DNA from: Perkinsus olseni
Taxonomy: Eukaryota > Perkinsozoa > Perkinsida > Perkinsidae
DNA: 64,000 nucleotides
Assembly: GCA_013115135.1 (NCBI GenBank)
Contig: JABANP010000078.1
Coordinates: 62,001-126,000 of the forward strand
Reading direction: 5' to 3'
Both the position numbers and the translations under genes were made by a program. The notes below the pieces were generated by a model. It ran no database searches and had not been told where the DNA came from. It worked only from the letters and a program-made list of their open reading frames with translations. Shown piece after piece: positions 44,775-54,532 of the stretch. Each line of letters opens with the position of its first letter. Position 1 is the stretch's first letter.

Positions 44775-47700
44775 ATGTCCACTGAGCCCGCAGGGAAGAA
44801 CTTCATCCAAACCGCCATCGACCAGGACCTGGCCCCTGGGGGAAGGTAGTAGTATCTTTATCAAGCTGGCTTGATACAGGTTAACCTGCCAGGTGCCATG
44901 GTAAGTCAATCGTTACAAGATTTCCGCCCGAGCCCAATGGCTACCTTCATATCGGTCATGCCAAGAGTATTTGTCTTAACTTTGGCTTGGCTAAGCAGTA
45001 CGGCGGTACTTGCCATCTGAGGTAGGAGTATCTTAGGTCGACTCTGGCATTTCACGGGATTGTCGGATACAGGTTTGATGATACCAACCCTAGCGCTGAG
45101 AGTGATGAGTATGTGAGGAGCATCCAGGAGGATGTCAAGTGGCTGGGGTAATGCCTCCTCTGGGAATCGAACCTCCGCAGGCCTTCATCCCTCCAGGTTC
45201 GACTGGGGTGACAACCTCTTCTTCGCATCGTCTTATTTTGACCAGCTGTAGTACCACTCCTCCTTCGCCTCCTCCTCGAAGCCCCCCCCCTCAGATACGA
45301 GTGGGCCGAGTATCTCATTAACAAGGGAGAGGCCTACGTCGACCTGCAGACCCCAGAGCAGATCAGAATCAACCGCGGCAACATCAACACCCCCGGGCAC
45401 CAACTCGCCCCTACCGAGACCAGACGCCTGAGGAGAACCTCCGACTCTTCAGGGAGATGAGGGATGGCAAGTTTAAGGAGGGGGAGGCTCTCCTGCGCGC
45501 CAAGATCGACATGAGCTCACCTAACATGAACATGAGGGACCCACCCATGTACCGGATACTTCATAAGGAGCATCACCGCACCGGCAAGAAATGGTGTATT
45601 TATCCGCTGTACGATTTCGCCCACGGCCAGGAGGATGCCATCGAGCACATCACCCATTCCATCTGTACGTTGGAGTTCGAGAACCATAGGGAGCTATACG
45701 ACTGGTAGGGTTGGCTGGTGGGAGTAGGTGATGGTGTGGTATGGAATTTTGATAGGTTCATCGCCCATTTGCCGGTCCCTTCTGAGCCTCACCAGTACGA
45801 GTTTGCGAGACTGCAGGTGACCAACACCATCATGAGCAAACGGAAGCTGCTGAAGTTGGTCAATTCTCGTAATACGGGAACCTTCACTGCGCCACGAAAT
45901 TATCACATCGCGTATCTTTAGATTCCGTGAGAGGTTGGGATGACCCTAGGATGCCCACCATCTCCGGTATGAGGCGCCGCGGTGTCGACCCCGAAGGCCC
46001 TCCGGACCTTCTGCCAGAAGGTTGGGGTGTCCACTAGTCTCAGCACCATCGATAGCGTGCTCCTGGACGAATGCATCCGGGAGGATCTTGAGGTCGGTCT
46101 GGGTCTACCTGGCTTGACAACTTGTTAGTATCTTTCTCACAGGCCAACTCTAATCGCCGCATGTGTGTCGTGGATCCTGTTAAGATCTACATTCAGACCA
46201 TGGCTGATGATGAGGTACCTCCGACCGAGCTGCTTCGCTCCGCTAAGAAGTTCTTTTTTTGTCCAGCGTATCGAGGTCGAAGCTCCCAACCATCCAGGAA
46301 TGCCTGAGGCTGGTAATAAACTCGAACGTATCTTAGGTTGAAGCTGGCATTTTACGCTTGATAGTAGCAATTCGGATATGCGTATCTTGTCGGGTGGTGC
46401 GCACAGCGAAGATTTTGGCAAGGATATCTTTCCAGGCTCCCGCAAATTATATTTGCGCAACCGTCTCGTGATCGAGTCGAGTGACTTCCGCATAGACCCT
46501 CCCGAGGGATTCAAGAGGCTCGCTCTCGGTGGAAAGGTAGAACAGGCGGAGCGAAGATGTTTAATTCTCACCGTCACGCGCCACGAAATTAGGTCAAACT
46601 GCGTTATGGTTACGTCATCAAGGCCGAGCGGGTCACCCCAGAGGGCGTCGTAATTTGCAGTCACGATCCGGAGTCCCTCCATGGTGAAGGCAGCTTGCCC
46701 AAGGACGTCAAGGGTGTCATCCACTGGGTAGTAGCTTGGCCGTGTGTATGCGTCCGTACCACTCCTTTCGTAACTCGTAGGCGGTCGACGCTGAGGAGAC
46801 TAATGAGGATGTTGTTCGAGGCACAGTCAACTGGTATGAGAATCTCTTGTTGCCAGAGTCTACTCCCACCGGTAAGCAATTTCGTGGCGCGCGGTCATGT
46901 GTTTCACGCGCCTCCACTCAGACGAGGGCGCTACCTCTGAGGAAGAGGCTTCGATGGTACCTGGTACTGCCGAGGTGGAGACTAACGAGGCCGATAAGGA
47001 TGGTAATAGAGAATAAGATTTTACGGTTTTTTCTATCAGTTTTATCTCAGCCTGGTTGTCCACGTTGAACCCCAATAGTCTTCGGGAGTACAAGGCCTAC
47101 TTCGAGCCTGCCATGGCCGAGGCTAAGGTTAGTACTCCTCTCCTCTTGCCTCGATCACTTCATCTCCCTCAGCCGATGGAAACCTTCCAGTTCGAGCGGG
47201 TCGGCTACTTCGTCGTGGACAAGGACTCTACTCTTGGCGATCTGGCCTGCAATCTTACGGTCACTCTCAAGGAGAGTGGCTTGAAGAAGACCGAGGGAAA
47301 GCACGCCGGGTAGGTCTATCAGTGGACGGTAGGGACGAACCCCTAGACAAAGAAAGGGGCTCGCATGGCCGGTTGGAGGAGGGCCGAAGGCGGCTTCTTC
47401 TGACGATCTTCCACCACCACCGATTGCGTTAACCGGCGTGTTCCCTGTAGGCGATCTCGCAAGGAAGCTCAGGCAGCTCAGTTGGCAGAGAAGGAGGCCA
47501 AGAAGAAGATCCGCCCTCAGGATATGTTCAAGGGTAGTAGGCAAGGCACCCCAGAGGCCCCCTATCAGCTTGGTACTTGCCTCAGATCAAAGCGACAAGT
47601 ACTCCCAGTTTGACGAGAACGGCATCCCTACTCATGACGCTGCCGGGGCGAAGCTGACCAAGAGTGCTTTCAAGAAGCTCCACAAGGAGTGGGAGAAGCA

Positions 47701-47782
47701 ACGGCGTTTGTACTACCGGAGGGCCTTGAGGCGATCCTGGTCTCATACGGGTGGTCTTGGCAGGTACGAGAGCAGCCATTAA
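44775..47782 (+). CDS. QARS: Glutaminyl-tRNA synthetase with CysRS-like C-terminal extension
   Basis: Class I signatures: [20 protein letters not shown] (HIGH), [95 protein letters not shown] (MSK), [17 protein letters not shown], then the beta-barrel anticodon domain. Solved introns: 44846-44892, 45022-45072, 45148-45196, one at ~45250-45292, 45705-45755, 45869-45921, 46093-46142, 46215-46266, 46537-46592, 46728-46780, 46872-46921, 47003-47050, 47128-47172; most 45-56 nt. After [18 protein letters not shown] comes [40 protein letters not shown], matching the tail of eukaryotic CysRS. Frame slips: CCCC at 45408-45411 (one C short), GG at 45996-45997 (one G extra); the junction near 46320-46430 is unresolved. 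If the last two introns are not spliced the protein ends at 47313. Confidence 0.9.
45022..45072 (+). repeat. GlnRS intron with element C
   Basis: A 51-nt intron GTAGGAGTATCTTAGGTCG, then ACTCTGGCATTTCACG, ending GGATACAG. Fixed by CHLR|FDDTNP, an invariant class I junction. Confidence 0.9.
45148..45196 (+). repeat. GlnRS intron made of tRNA-like element D (antisense)
   Basis: A 49-nt intron GTAATGCCTCCT, then CTGGGAATCGAACCTCCGCA, ending CCCTCCAG. Fixed by VKWLG|FDWGDNL. Confidence 0.9.
45869..45921 (+). repeat. GlnRS intron with element B
   Basis: A 53-nt intron with CACTGCGCCACGAAATTATC, ending GCGTATCTTTAG. Fixed by KLLKLVNS|..RGWDDPRMP. Confidence 0.85.
46215..46266 (+). repeat. GlnRS intron with element A (reverse)
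   Basis: A 52-nt intron with GCTGCTTCGCTCCGCTAAGA, ending TTTGTCCAG, before [10 protein letters not shown]. Confidence 0.85.
46537..46592 (+). repeat. GlnRS intron carrying both element A and element B
   Basis: A 56-nt intron: GTAGAACAGGCGGAGCGAAG at the 5' end and CACGCGCCACGAAATTAG at the 3' end. Fixed by [16 protein letters not shown]. Confidence 0.88.
46872..46921 (+). repeat. GlnRS intron with element B (reverse)
   Basis: A 50-nt intron GTAAGCAATTTCGTGGCGCG, then CGGTCATG, ending CCACTCAG. Confidence 0.75.
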
Positions 47783-47794
47783 GGGGATCCTTCT

Positions 47795-48788
47795 GTGTCG
47801 TCCTTGAGTGTCCATCGTATCCTTATCGAGTTTCTACGTTCCATGCTGAGAGTTGCGGTTGGAAATACTCAATGGGGTTGGCGGTTAGGACATGTTGAGG
47901 CCTTTTCTGACACCTCTAGCTCCCACAATCACTCCCATAATAATCAGAAGATTCTCAGCTTGTGCTGCGAACTTGAACGGACAGGTAACGGACCAGACTG
48001 GCTTGATCGGCTATCCAGGGGTCGAGGCTCTCTCAGACCACTCTGGGAGCGGGACTTGATGGTTCCTGCGCGACTCTACTACTGCCACCGACTACAGGGC
48101 AGCAGATAGAGGTTACGAAAGGAGTGGTACGGAAAAAATATACGTCACGTCGGATGCTCGATAACGATGATGCCTCCCTCGACCCAGTACTGGCTAAGGC
48201 TAAGAGGGCCCTGTGGAGGCTGAGCAGCCTTCCTGATGGTGAGTGCCCCATCGCGTTAGGCTGTACCCCTCCCCTGAGGTTGGTGTTTAGACATAGCCGA
48301 CCCGTGTAATGAGGGGGAGGTGCTGCGATGGTATGAGGGCAAGCAGGCGGCCAAGGCGAACAGAAGGGCCGAGAGGCAGAAGGAGAAGGAGGCGGTGGCC
48401 AGGCGGAAGATCATACGATTGGGTAATTTCGTGGCGCAGTGACGGTGTTGCCCCCTGCTGGTCGTACAGGGAGATTGGCCCTTCGTCAGCTGGAGTTGGG
48501 GAAGTCTGCGTCCTCGGGAACTGGTAGCGAAGGCGCCTAAATTGGAGTCACTACTGGAGCCGAGCGTCATGCCCTCGCCGACTGCCGAGGACCAGGAGAT
48601 GTAGGGAGGCTCTGAGTGTAGGTCCCCTGATGGTTTCCTGCAGATATCGGTGGTATGATAGGGTTTGTACGGCGCTCAGCTCTGACGCAGCGGTAGATGA
48701 TGAACATACCAATAAAAAGAGGCGGAGGAAGAGGAGGGTGGAGGCAGTTGAGGAGGGGTCCTCGGAAGCTCTTGCCTCGCCGGGATGA
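47795..48788 (+). CDS. Unknown basic, coiled-coil-prone protein, multi-exon
   Basis: Plus-strand exons include KKYTSRRMLDNDDASLDPVL, AKAKRALWRL (about 48140-48220), EGEVLRWYEGKQAAKANRRA and the E/K/R helix ERQKEKEAVARRKIIRLG (48310-48420), LALRQLELGKSASSGTGSEG, and DDEHTNKKRRRKRRVEAVEE, EGSSEALASPG to a stop near 48788. The intron near 48423 carries element B (AATTTCGTGGCGCAGTGACG). No domain recognised. Basic/acidic blocks suggest a nuclear or nucleolar protein. Start and joins approximate. Confidence 0.4.
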
Positions 48789-48915
48789 GCTATCATCATC
48801 ATGATTGAAAGTTACTAATCAAGTTCTCAATCATAGTTTGCATTTTCTTGTCATCCTCATCATCTTGCGTCCAGGCCTCCTCCCCTTATTCATCGTTAGC
48901 TCTATCCCTCCTTCA

Positions 48916-50523
48916 ATGCTCTCGACGAGAGTCATCAGCTTCTCCCCAGCTGTGCTGTCATCAGGGCTTTCGGGACTCGGCCGACGTGCCTTCTCTGTGG
49001 GGGCTGCTGGACAAGCATATAAGCCTAACATGGCCTTGGTAGTAGTCTGGTTGGACGAGGGTTCTACTCCAGCCTGGGCGCCCGAGTTGGCGGGCGTAGT
49101 CGTCCTGAGAGTCTGTGGGTAGGTTCAAGAGCTCCGGAAGCGTACCGGAGCCTCCATCAGCAAGTGCCGAGATGCTCTGGTGGATGAGGGTAGGGCGTAG
49201 GGTTGGCGCGCAGCGACGACGGAGGGCCTCAGGTGGCGACATCGATGGAACGCCATGACGTGGCTCAAGAAGAGGGGGATACAGTCGGCCAGTGAGAAGA
49301 CCTTTCCGTCGGGTACGCCGCTAGCCCTTCTCGGATACAGCCCTAGTCGTCCTTGATCAGGCTGCTGAGGGCGTGGTCGCTGCTGCTGTGAGTGGTCACT
49401 GTGGGGCCCTGGTTGAGGTAGTTGGGCGGCCGAGGGGAGTGCCGAGGATCATCCCTTTAGATGTCATGCGAGACAGACTTTGTTGGTCGGACCCCTCTCC
49501 TCGTTCGATTTGCCCACACCCTGGCCGGACTGGTTGCCGAAGTGCCCCACCTTCGTAGTGGGGAGGTCGACACTCTCCTATCGGATGGACACCTCAGAGG
49601 GTGAGAGCCTCTTCGTATGGTTGAAGAGCATCGTAGTTGTCACCAGGCCGGTCAAGTGCGACGTCCCTGCCTCTGAGGATGGTCCCGAGCAGCAGCAGCA
49701 GGAGTTGCAGAGTTTGAGGGTTAGCGACGCCCTGCTGGAGATCAGCTCAGTCCTCGGGGAGAACATCGGTGTTCGACGGATAGCCGCTATAGACGGGCTG
49801 CCGGGTAGGGGACGACTTCGGAATGACTGGTCGAACGCGCGCCTTCTGAAGGTGGCTCTGACGCCCGGATTTTCCACTACGTCCATTCGGCCGTGAACTC
49901 GCAGCAGTCCCGAGATGTCGGCAAGCTGGCGAGCATCGTACTCATCGGGCAGAGTCGGGTGAGTTGTCGTGAACAGCGGCCTCTCCTATCGGGCGTCGTC
50001 CTCTAGGAGAGCGCCCCTCTTGACGATGATACTGTGGCGTTTATCGGCAAAGTCCTGGCCATGCAAGTAGTAGCCAAGCGGCCGAGGTACATCAAGACAG
50101 AGGATGTCCCTGAGGGTAAGGGGGGCAGGCCAAGGGGGGAGGGGTAGGGCGGGTCTGCTGTAGATGTAGTCGAGGCGGAGCTGCAAATTGGGAGGGCAGC
50201 TCATCTGGCGTCCAATGGAGGGAAGGAGCTGCCGGAAAAAGTTATGGATAAGATTCTCGATGGTAGAGTACGAGCTCGGAAGGGAAAAGATATTCTTTCG
50301 AGTGCGCGCAGGCAAGATGGGTAAGATGCGAGCTGAAGACACCCTCTACGAGATGGAGATCCTCCTACCCCCCTCGGCAGCACAGGAGGGAGGCACGAAG
50401 GCTGAGACCGTTGGTAGGCGGAGCGAAGCGATTCATGTTATACCATTTTCATCATCAGGAGAGAGGCTGCGGAAACTCGGCTTGGCTGTCCAAGATTTCC
50501 GGTTCATCGGAGTCGGCCTTTGA
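48916..50523 (+). CDS. TSFM: Elongation factor Ts, mitochondrial
   Basis: The start at 48916 gives MLSTRVISFSPAVLSSGLSG, a typical mitochondrial presequence ending near GRRAFSVG. The EF-Ts N-terminal UBA-like region follows: VQELRKRTGASISKCRDALV, DEG, AMTWLKKRGIQSASEK. The core has GHCGALVE|MSCETDFVGRTPLL ('VNCETDFV' motif), DALLEISSVLGENIGVRRI, HSAVNSQQSRDVGKLASIV, FIGKVLAMQVVAKRPRYIKT, EDVP, ELPEKVMDKILDGRVR, and the ending RLRKLGLAVQDFRFIGVGL. EF-Ts recycles EF-Tu-GDP in organelle translation. Exon joins were read through about ten short introns; the intron at 50414-50458 carries element A. Not all joins were checked. Confidence 0.85.
50414..50458 (+). repeat. EF-Ts intron with element A
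   Basis: A 45-nt intron GTAG, GCGGAGCGAAGCGATTCATG, TTATACCATTTTC, ending ATCATCAG. The 22-nt block is shared with the intron preceding the distal carrier exon at 41313 (reverse). Confidence 0.75.
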
Positions 50524-50632
50524 TGACGCATGCTTCGTTTCGAACTTTGTGTGTTTCTGCTCATCCGCAGACGACTGTTGAGTTGAGCTGTACTAAAGGA
50601 GCCCCTCTCGCAGTCATTATTGTTTGGTCATT

Positions 50633-51997
50633 ATGTCCTCGGAAGACCTCAGTCGCTTTGACGGCGTTTACCTGTCGGTCGCCCAGCAGGTTGGAGCGAT
50701 CGAGCCGCTGCTGGACTCATTCTTTAGTTTCCTGGAGAGGAAGACGGACTTTATGACGGGTAGTTGGAGGACAGCTCCTGAGGGCTCGGAGGACTCCCAT
50801 CGGTGTCTTAGGGGAGGCCAGCGCTGGTGCGGCTCGCGAGATGGTCAGCAAGAGCTTCGATAAGTACTATCAGCGTGCTATGCAGCGGAAGGAGGTCGAT
50901 GCTGAGAAGAACAAGTAGCGACAACACCGGGCGCTGGTCGGCATCGATGCATTGCAGGCGGGCGGACGAGGAGCGGAAGGCTCGGGCGGAGGCCCAGAGG
51001 AAGGCGGACATGGAAGCTTACGAGGCGAGAAAGCGTCAGCAGGAGGAGGAGCCGAAGATAGTAGAGGTAATGACTGCTGCAGAGGCTGTTTGGGGGGGAT
51101 GGTCGTGTTCGGGTAGATCACGGAGGAGGAAGAAGAAGAAAAGAAACGAACAGACGAGGAGATGAAGGTCAGCTGGTGGGAGGGAGGGGGTTGGTGGATG
51201 ATGGGTGGTTCAGGAACCCGAGGTGGAAGCTGAGAAGGAGAATACTGATGATGATAACACCGTGGACGAGGACGTCCCTCCTCCGCCGGGCAATGGAGGC
51301 AGCACTGATAAGTACACCTGGACGCAGACCCTGAGCGTAGGTGGCGTCTAGTGCAGCCCTCCGGACTACCCCCTTCAGGCGGTAGAGGTGTACATCCCCG
51401 TCAAGCCCGGCACACGAGCAAGGAATGTTAAGATCAATTTGGGAGCTGATAAGGTGCTCTTCTACATCCTTGCTGGTCTAGCGTCGTACCGCTCTCGAGT
51501 AGGTTAAAGTGGCGACTGATGCTGATGGTGAGATACTCAACGGCGAATGGAACGCTCGTATCAAACCTGATGACTCAATGTGGACGCTCGAGGACAACAA
51601 GACGATTCATGTAGGGAGGCCGCTCGCTGCTGTTGACGGTGATTTTCCTTCGTCCATCAGTTGTCCTTGGACAAGTTCGATGGCATGCGGTGGTGGCCTT
51701 GCGTAGTGAAGGGAGACGCCGAAATTGATACCAAAAAAATCGTACCGGAAAACTCGAAGTTGAGCGATCTCGATGGAGAGACCAGATCCACTGTGGAGAA
51801 GATGATGTGAGGGAGTTTTCATAGCTAGAGGTGTCAGAAAGAGTCCGCTCAGGTACGATCAGCAGAGGAAGCAGATGGGGTTGCCGACGAGCGACCAGCA
51901 GAAGCAGGCGGACTTGCTGGAGAAGTTCAAGAAGGCCCATCCAGAGATGGACTTCTCGAATGCTAAGATAAATTATGGTGGTGGGATGAATCTTTAA
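50633..51997 (+). CDS. NUDC: NudC family CS-domain co-chaperone
   Basis: Nine exons; introns 50760-50811, ~50916-50960, 51067-51116, 51168-51213, 51337-51378, 51454-51502, 51611-51660, 51807-51852 (42-52 nt). N-terminal Nud[38 protein letters not shown] charged coiled coil follows ([20 protein letters not shown]). CS/p23 domain: [69 protein letters not shown]-terminal signature: [52 protein letters not shown]. NudC works with HSP90 and dynein/LIS1. All exons join in frame with no shift. None of its introns bears D, a useful internal contrast to the neighbouring GlnRS. Confidence 0.93.
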
Positions 51998-52139
51998 AAG
52001 TTTCTAGCGGAGCGACGCGATTTTACTGCTCTTTTTGGTAGAGGGTAGATCACGTAAAAACAAATACCCAATCGATCAGTGTTGAGTTGATTCGACCGGG
52101 CGAGGAACGACCGTAGTTGTCTTTTTGCCCGTCCTGAAA

Positions 52140-53141
52140 AATGCCGGCCCGAGTTCGCATGCCCGCCAACAACTACATGTCGACCAGCGCTACGCTGCAG
52201 ACCCACGGCATTTGGGTGAGTTGGACGGACGAGGGAGGGGGCGGCTGATGCTGATGCTGATCAGAAACACACCATCAAATACGACCCCTCATGCGTCCGA
52301 GGAGGAGAAGCGGAAGGAGCTGAGCCGGGAGGAGGACCTCAAAGCATGGTGATGATTACAACGCTCAGGCCAGGTAGTAGTGGAATCATGGCTGCTGTTT
52401 GACACTATCGGTAGGTCGTTGTTTCAACTGGCGGCGTCACAGATGGAAGGGCGTGGGGGGCATCAACCTGGGTACACCCCCGGGGCTTGCAAACACTGTG
52501 GACAGGGTAAGGGGGCTGGGCGGTGTCTTTATGGTATGTAACTTTATATATTTATTGTGCATACAAATTCATCTGGTTAACTCGAAAAACTGTGATATTA
52601 CGCCCCCCTTGAACCAAGAGAAACATATACTAGTACGTACGATTCGATCACCGTTTCATTACTTCATGGCGAGCCTAAAGTCATAATACCTAATACTAAG
52701 CGAGGTTGTCATACTCAGTGAGATGAAGGATTTGCGACCGTCTGATACGGAGTTCGGGCGAGGGCATTCCATTCAGTTGGGCACTTGGCGAAGCAGTGCA
52801 TGAACCTGATCGATATTGACGACCTGGACGACCCCAACCCGAAGAAGAGCCGACCGTCGCTGCCGGTGGCGCCTCAACCGCCGCTGAGGGTTGATGAGGA
52901 GAGTTCGAGTGATGATGAATCTGATGACAGTGAGGATGAGAAAAGGAAGAAGAAGCGGCATCATCATCACCATAGACGGCGAGATGACAGTAGGCATGAT
53001 AATACAATAGCAACTAGGAGTGCGTTCTGGTCAGGTCGGTCGAGGTCTCGGTCGAGAGACCGACGGAGGGAGAAGGACAGGAAGAAGAGGAAGTCTTCCC
53101 ACAAATCACACCGTCATCATCATCACCATTCACGTAGTTGA
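52140..53141 (+). CDS. Zinc-knuckle (CCHC) SR-like protein
   Basis: The start MPARVRMPANNYMSTSATLQ is followed by an intron beginning GTGAGTTGGACGG, then SEEEKRKELSREEDLKAW. A CCHC knuckle is split by a long intron: GACKHCGQ at about 52485 and GHLAKQCMN at about 52785 (C-x2-C-x4-H-x4-C). The tail is acidic then basic: DESDDSEDEKRKKKR, poly-His runs, RSRSRSRDRRREKDRKKRK, ending HHHHHSRS at 53141. Small CCHC proteins with RS/K tails (SREK1IP1, ZCCHC10-like) bind RNA and splicing factors. The relation of the N-terminal exon to the knuckle is inferred from proximity. Confidence 0.6.
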
Positions 53142-53440
53142 AGTACATTGCTTTATGAAGTTGCGTTGCAATGTGACGGACGATGTGTCTGTGAAGTCAG
53201 TAGGACAACGCCAGCTCGGGGTCGGCTGGGCGGCAGAGCGCCCTGCAACCCGTCCGCAGGTTCCCGAGGGCGACATCTCATTATTACTCCGACGGTGTCC
53301 GGCAAACACGTTGAGGTCGTCAAGATAAGCTTGGAGCACAAGTCAGGTCACTGGCCACTCACTGAGGGTGAATGCGGCTCCCTACGGCCGACGGTTTCAA
53401 GTCGAAACTTTCAACGGAACACCAATGCAAGTTGAAAATA
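53142..53440 (+). other. Short convergent intergenic region; weak plus-strand ORF
   Basis: A start at 53154 (MKLRCNVTDDVSVKS) followed by a possible 60-nt intron and HLIITPTVSGKHVEVVKISL could be a small gene, but nothing is recognisable. Confidence 0.25.
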
Positions 53441-54394
53441 TCATGATAGTTTAGCAGATCGTTGTCCAGGATGCATCAACCTCCACCCCGCCCAGTACAG
53501 CACACCATAATCGGCGAACAGCTCGCAGCCTGCAAAGACACACCTACCCCTCCACCACCACCGTCCTCCTTTACCTTCATTAATCTCACGCGTTGCAATA
53601 ACAACAGCGCGGCCCTCCTGCGGTCTCTTGTCAAACCGAACGTTATGATAATTACTATTCCTACAGTCGTTTATGTACCGTCCAGGAGCGGACAGATCTT
53701 CCGCCGCATCGATGTACCTGCGGGAGGGATTTGCCGTGGACAGCGGCATGGATGCACAGACGCCGTTGTTCCTCGACCTGTCCCCAACGCCCACCCAGTA
53801 ACCGGGCACAGCGACGTGAGCCGCAGAACAACAGCCGTTTAGGATGTTACCCCTGTTACAGAACCGATAAGATCCCTGCTGTGGCACACTATTCTTCGCG
53901 TCAGCTCCCTCACCACGTCTTGGTAGTGTTATTCCCAGTGGTCACAACCCCACCCTACACCGAAGCCCCAAGTCTCATAAGATACGTCCGGTCGGCGTCC
54001 TTGGGGGGATTACCGTGCAGTATCCTACCTGACTACCATGAATAGTAGTGCTATCACTGCTGGGTGATTACCGTGATAGGAGCAAATCTCCTCCCCGCTA
54101 CTCCTCCTGTTAGAAGTGAACAGGCCCAGGCCACACTGAGGCAGCCCTGAGGCAGCCGCGTAGAGCCCTTCTCGAGGCCACGTTAGACCGTCCATGCAAC
54201 GGCAACGATCCTGGACGATATCGACTCGGACGAGCGTATGCGACCTCCAAGAGGCTGGGTAGCACTTGGGTACTCGTAACGTTAACCGCCTTCCTCCACA
54301 AATCCCTTTTGAGCTCACCACCAAATCTACTCTCGAGATGCTGTCGTGTGGTCGCCGTTTTTTGTGAACCAGAGTTGCAACTTCTATAATTCAA
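53441..54394 (-). CDS. SET-domain lysine methyltransferase-like protein
   Basis: A SET domain is spread over several exons. N-terminal part GLPQCGLGLFTSN...GEEICSYHG (about 54140-54070); the catalytic GRYINDCRNSNYHNVRF (about 53660, the N-x-C/H-x-x-N box); AVVIATREINEG; intron 53542-53587 region (GTAAAGGAGG...TTTGCAG); CELFADYGVLYW (the terminal E-L-F-x-D-Y-G box), ending at 53441. No post-SET cysteines are evident. The target is not predictable. The upstream helix ESRFGGELKRDLWRKAVN may be the N terminus. Exon joins between 53890 and 54070 are not solved. Confidence 0.72.
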
Positions 54395-54532
54395 TTCGAA
54401 CTATCTGTTCGGTTTATAACCTCCTTAGAAGGACAGAGTTCCTTTGTTCCACCACCTGGTTTTGCTCTTAGAGTTCCCTGACGAACCGTCAGGCCGCCCC
54501 ATAGCCTCCACCCAACTCCAACGCAGACACTC

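Noticed and set aside
45405..45414. CCCCU in GlnRS as a Perkinsus mitochondrial-type programmed frameshift site
   Set aside because: This is a spliced nuclear gene, the in-frame codon is CCT, and other shifts in the window lack the motif. A missing C in a homopolymer is simpler.
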